Source: an uncultured Blautia sp. (GTDB lineage Bacteria > Bacillota > Clostridia > Lachnospirales > Lachnospiraceae). Taken from it: a stretch of 35,743 bases of DNA. Below, piece after piece: positions 32,921 to 35,743 of this stretch (positions are counted from its first letter, which is position 1; each line of letters starts with the position of its first letter). The stretch spans positions 1 through 35,743 of the forward strand of contig CAKRVX010000012.1 in the NCBI GenBank assembly GCA_934409175.1. Reading direction: 5' to 3'. The notes below the pieces were generated by a model. That model was not told the DNA's origin. It saw nothing but the letters and a program-made list of their open reading frames with translations, and did not search any database. Position numbers and translations under genes: made by a program.

Positions 32921-33511
32921 TCAGGACTGCCTTTTTATATGTAAATCTTTATAGTATAAAAAAGCATCTTTTGTAGCATTATCTATATCTTTCGGATTTT
33001 CTTCCAGGTAAGCCAGGGTATCTGCCAGTATTTTATACATACATTCATCCAGATCCTGAAAAGCCAGTTTGCGGACAACTGCAAGATTTGGAGCTTTATC
33101 TCGTTTGGGCTCAATATAATCCGCAATATAGACAATTTTTTCAAGCAATGTCATTTCAGGTTTTCCGGTAGTATGCCAGATAATGGCTGAAAGAATGCTT
33201 TCATCAGTGATATTGTATTTGGATCTGGCTATATAAGCGCCCAGTTTTGCGTGAAGAAGAAATGGATGTGTCTGCTCAAACTCGGATACAGGAATATCAT
33301 GCTGACTGCACATTTTTAATTTCTTTTTGTTTGGAATACATTTTGCGCAGTCGTGCAGCAGCCCTGCTGTTTGTGCAATGACCATATCGCAATCATGAAC
33401 CATGGCAAGTGCTGCACAGGTGTACATGACTCCAAGTGTATGGGCATAACGATCCTCATCCAGATATTTGGCTAATTTTTTCTGCATTTTTATAAAATCG
33501 TACTCTGCCAT
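32921..33511 (-). CDS. yqeK: YqeK-family HD phosphohydrolase (Ap4A hydrolase type)
   Basis: YqeK homologues in Firmicutes hydrolyse diadenosine tetraphosphate symmetrically to two ADP. This 196-residue protein has the HD fold ligands: H in RYAHTLGVM, VHDCD, H-D in AGLLHDCAKCI, and later H in PFLLHAKLGA and IWHTTGKPEMT with IVYIADYIEPKRD. The start lies 9 bases after the nadD stop, and rsfS follows after 61 bases. Both sequence and operon order support the assignment. Confidence 0.92.
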   Translation of the reverse strand: MAEYDFIKMQKKLAKYLDEDRYAHTLGVMYTCAALAMVHDCDMVIAQTAGLLHDCAKCIPNKKKLKMCSQHDIPVSEFEQTHPFLLHAKLGAYIARSKYNITDESILSAIIWHTTGKPEMTLLEKIVYIADYIEPKRDKAPNLAVVRKLAFQDLDECMYKILADTLAYLEENPKDIDNATKDAFLYYKDLHIKRQS

Positions 33512-33520
33512 TGGGAAAAA

Positions 33521-34156
33521 TCATCCTTTCTTTTCAGTCAGACTATAAATCTGATTTTCTTCGATATATGTGATTACCTGATCTGGAATATAATAACGGA
33601 CACTTTTCTCTTCTCTGATCCAGTTTCTGAGCATTTGGCTGGATACATCAATATTTGTGGTGTTTAATGTCAAAAATTTTCCATTATACTTACCAGAAAG
33701 GCGATGCATTTCTGATTCAAGTTCTGTAATTGTAGAATGATTTCTCACCGCAGTTACAAGAATACAGTTCTGGCAGATTCTGCCGGGCTCCATCCAAGTT
33801 TCAAAGTTATACAGGGAATCAGCTCCAATTATAAAATAATAATCCGTATCAGGATTTGCTATTTTTAACATTTCCAAAGTATGATATGTGTAAGTATAAC
33901 CATTTTCATGCATTTCTATCAGTGAAAGTTCGAAATGTGGATTGCCGGAAATAGCTCTTCTGACCATTTCTACTCTCTGTTCATCAGTAGCACGTCCCTG
34001 GCGGTCTCTTTTGTGCGGCGGATTACCAGATGGCATAAAAAGGACTTTATCCAAATGAAACTGTTCGTATGCTTTTTCACCAAGGATCAAATGTCCCATA
34101 TGAATAGGATCAAATGTACCGCCCATAATACCGATTCTTCGTTTGATGTCAGCCAT
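33521..34156 (-). CDS. nadD: nicotinate-nucleotide adenylyltransferase
   Basis: NadD joins nicotinate mononucleotide and ATP to give deamido-NAD in NAD synthesis. The 211-residue enzyme has the nucleotidyltransferase signature GIMGGTFDPIHMGHL (with HxGH), MPSGNPPHKRD, FIIGADSLYNFETW, and the C-terminal ISSxxxR equivalent, VSSQMLRNWI. Length and order (yhbY-nadD-yqeK) are normal. The ribosome site lies about 30 bases into the gap after yhbY. Confidence 0.96.
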   Translation of the reverse strand: MADIKRRIGIMGGTFDPIHMGHLILGEKAYEQFHLDKVLFMPSGNPPHKRDRQGRATDEQRVEMVRRAISGNPHFELSLIEMHENGYTYTYHTLEMLKIANPDTDYYFIIGADSLYNFETWMEPGRICQNCILVTAVRNHSTITELESEMHRLSGKYNGKFLTLNTTNIDVSSQMLRNWIREEKSVRYYIPDQVITYIEENQIYSLTEKKG

Positions 34157-34185
34157 GAAAAAATCTCCGTGATCAATAAAAAATA

Positions 34186-34482
34186 TTATTTCTTTGGTAA
34201 TTCAATTTTCTTTTTTTCGTTTTTGCCTTCGCGATATAAAACGATTTTCTTGCCGATAACCTGAACAATTTGAGAATGAGTACGTTCTGCCAAAACTTCA
34301 GCCATCTGTCTGGGATCCTCTAAGCAATTCTGGAGAACACTGATCTTAATTAATTCTCTGGCTGCAAGTGCTTCGTCTACAGCAGCTGTGTTCTCAGGGG
34401 TAAGGCCGCCTTTGCCAAGCTGCAGAATCGGGTCCATTGTCATTGCAAGACCTTTTAAATAAGCTCTCTGTTTACTTGTCAT
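34186..34482 (-). CDS. yhbY: YhbY-family CRM-domain RNA-binding protein
   Basis: YhbY is a small protein with one CRM domain that associates with pre-50S ribosomal particles. The 98 residues begin MTSKQRAYLKGLAM and carry the RNA-binding loop LGKGGLT, then ARELIKISVLQN and the strand IVQVIGKKIVLYR. The C-terminal tail is Lys/Glu-rich. It sits between obg and nadD, as in many Clostridia. Length is typical. Confidence 0.93.
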   Translation of the reverse strand: MTSKQRAYLKGLAMTMDPILQLGKGGLTPENTAAVDEALAARELIKISVLQNCLEDPRQMAEVLAERTHSQIVQVIGKKIVLYREGKNEKKKIELPKK

Positions 34483-34512
34483 TTTATTTTTCCTCTATTA
34501 TCTTAATCATGT

Positions 34513-34537
34513 AAAGCGGACAGGAATTGCCCGCTTT
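34513..34537 (-). terminator. terminator-like hairpin between obg and yhbY (proximal)
   Basis: On the minus strand AAAGCGG and CCGCTTT form a 7-bp GC-rich stem around 11 bases, followed by ACAT rather than a U run. Outer bases (ATCA-GTAAA with TTTAC-TGAT) can extend the pairing. It may be a partial terminator or processing site that lowers yhbY-nadD expression relative to obg. Confidence 0.45.
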
Positions 34538-34558
34538 GCTATTTACGTGATTCAGTCA

Positions 34559-34578
34559 GGCGGATAACTTGATCCGCC
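34559..34578 (-). repeat. GC-rich inverted repeat just after obg
   Basis: GGCGGAT and ATCCGCC (7 bp, 6-base loop) lie 26 bases past the obg stop, upstream of the other hairpin in transcript order. There is no U-tract, so it may protect the obg 3' end rather than terminate. Confidence 0.45.
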
Positions 34579-34603
34579 ATGCACTATCGGGTGGTTAATT
34601 AAA

Positions 34604-35743
34604 TTATTTATAGTAGTCAAAATCAAATCCGTACATACGTACAGTATCACCTTCCTGAATGCCGGCTTTCTCAAGTTCTTCCAGGATACCTCCCTCTTTG
34701 AGGAATTTCTGGAAGAATGCGAAACCTTTCTCGGAATCAAGATTTGTATAACCGAGCATCTTTTCAATCTTAGGTCCCTCGACTACAAAGATTGTCGGAT
34801 CCTCAGGACTCTGCTCTACTGTATATGGAAGGTTCTCGACCATCAGCATATCTTCAGGGAAGAACTCCTGTTCAAATACTACAGGTTCCTGTGGACAGTT
34901 GTCAAGAAGTTCTTTTACATGGAATAAAAGTTCTCTGACACCCTGTCCGCTGACTGCGGAAATCGGATATACCTGGATTCCTTTTGGCTCAAATTCTGCT
35001 TTAAGCTTATCAACCGGGTTCTCTTCACCGTCTTCTGTATAGATACAATCAATTTTATTTGCTGCGATCACCTGTGGTCTTGCAGCGATTTCCGGATTAT
35101 AGGCTTCCAGCTCCTTATTGATTTTATAAATATCATCGATCGGGTCACGTCCTTCTGTAGATGCAGCATCTACGATATGGATGATGACTCTGGTACGTTC
35201 GATGTGGCGGAGAAACTCATGTCCAAGTCCCACACCTTCGGATGCACCCTCGATCAGACCAGGAATATCAGCGATTACGAAACCACCGTTCTCAGTATCT
35301 ACAACGCCAAGGTTCGGACTCAGGGTTGTAAAATGATAGTTAGCAATCTTTGGCTGTGCATTGGTAACACGGGAAAGGAATGTGGATTTTCCCACATTCG
35401 GAAATCCAACCAGACCTACATCTGCAATCACTTTCAGTTCAAGAAGAACTTCCAGTTCCTGTGCAGGTTGTCCTGGCTGTGCATATTTAGGAACCTGCAT
35501 GGTTGCAGTTGCATAATGCTGGTTTCCCTTACCACCTCTTCCACCTCTTAATACGATCTGGCGCTTGTTTTCACCGGACATATCTGCGATTACTTTACCG
35601 GATTCTGCGTCCATGATGACAGTTCCTTCCGGAACTTTTAATACAACATCTTTTCCATCAGCACCGTGGCAGCGTTTTTTGCCGCCTTCCTGTCCGTCTT
35701 CTGCTTTATATTTTCTTCTGTGTCGGTAGTCGCCAAGGGTGTT
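34604..35743 (-). CDS. obg: Obg-family GTPase (5' end outside window)
   Basis: Obg is an essential GTPase for late 50S ribosome assembly and stress sensing. The frame runs to the window edge. Codons before the internal Met at 35614 read RHRRKYKAEDGQEGGKKRCHGADGK-type sequence of the glycine-rich Obg fold, so the true start lies outside. The G domain has GFPNVGKST (G1), DIPGLIEGA (G3) and NKID (G4). The C-terminal OCT domain (about the last 75 residues) ends EGDTVRMYGFDFDYYK. About 100 N-terminal residues are probably missing. It leads the yhbY-nadD-yqeK-rsfS series. Confidence 0.96.
   Translation of the reverse strand, partial: NTLGDYRHRRKYKAEDGQEGGKKRCHGADGKDVVLKVPEGTVIMDAESGKVIADMSGENKRQIVLRGGRGGKGNQHYATATMQVPKYAQPGQPAQELEVLLELKVIADVGLVGFPNVGKSTFLSRVTNAQPKIANYHFTTLSPNLGVVDTENGGFVIADIPGLIEGASEGVGLGHEFLRHIERTRVIIHIVDAASTEGRDPIDDIYKINKELEAYNPEIAARPQVIAANKIDCIYTEDGEENPVDKLKAEFEPKGIQVYPISAVSGQGVRELLFHVKELLDNCPQEPVVFEQEFFPEDMLMVENLPYTVEQSPEDPTIFVVEGPKIEKMLGYTNLDSEKGFAFFQKFLKEGGILEELEKAGIQEGDTVRMYGFDFDYYK

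Overview
The window is a gene-dense, AT-rich stretch (roughly 40% G+C judged by eye) from a low-GC Gram-positive bacterium. Gene content and order (radC-mreBCD-PBP2-minDE-rodA; obg-yhbY-nadD-yqeK-rsfS facing lexA; yggS-sepF-ylmH with lspA and rluD), strong AGGAGG-type ribosome sites, and occasional GTG/TTG starts point to Clostridia, most likely Lachnospiraceae (Blautia/Dorea/Ruminococcus-like). The genus cannot be fixed from the sequence alone. I saw no rRNA, tRNA, CRISPR array, insertion sequence or prophage, so this looks like chromosomal backbone with one small accessory-looking patch.

Layout. (1) 1-5126, plus strand: the 3' part of miaA, a PLP lyase of the aluminium-resistance/methionine gamma-lyase type, and two translationally coupled flavoproteins. 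(2) 5134-14799, plus strand: a cell-shape and division operon with its own promoter: radC, a divergent mreB, mreC, mreD, a very large class B PBP, minD, minE (no minC), rodA and a D,D-carboxypeptidase, ending at a perfect hairpin. (3) 14825-17750, plus strand: a small alarmone synthetase overlapping an HD phosphohydrolase, then a secreted Ig-like/glycerophosphodiesterase protein. (4) 17751-20606, the most accessory-looking part: a small P-loop protein and an 85-residue orphan, each with a good promoter and terminator, a tyrosine recombinase on the minus strand, and an AT-rich gap of about 590 bases holding a repeat island and a 26-codon peptide ORF with a strong ribosome site. (5) 20607-25326, minus strand: thioesterase, a secreted cell-wall-binding M23 peptidase, dtd, an AI-2E-type membrane protein, and a cytidylate-kinase-like protein. 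(6) 25393-31577, minus strand: an operon read hlyD-like, yggS, sepF, ylmH, aroB, lspA, rluD. (7) 31578-35743: lexA on the plus strand with SOS boxes over its promoter, facing the minus-strand obg-yhbY-nadD-yqeK-rsfS cluster; obg is cut by the window end.

Together the window joins elongation (MreBCD, PBP2, RodA), division-site selection (MinDE), septum formation (SepF), envelope maturation (LspA, M23 peptidase, carboxypeptidase) and ribosome/tRNA housekeeping (MiaA, Dtd, RluD, RsfS, YhbY, Obg). The best candidates for something undescribed are the MreB homologue with altered ATPase residues, the roughly 230-residue insertion in PBP2, MinDE without adjacent MinC, the alarmone synthetase/HD pair, the solitary small P-loop protein, and the cationic hydrophobic micro-peptide upstream of the recombinase. 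No single striking new defence or mobile system is evident.
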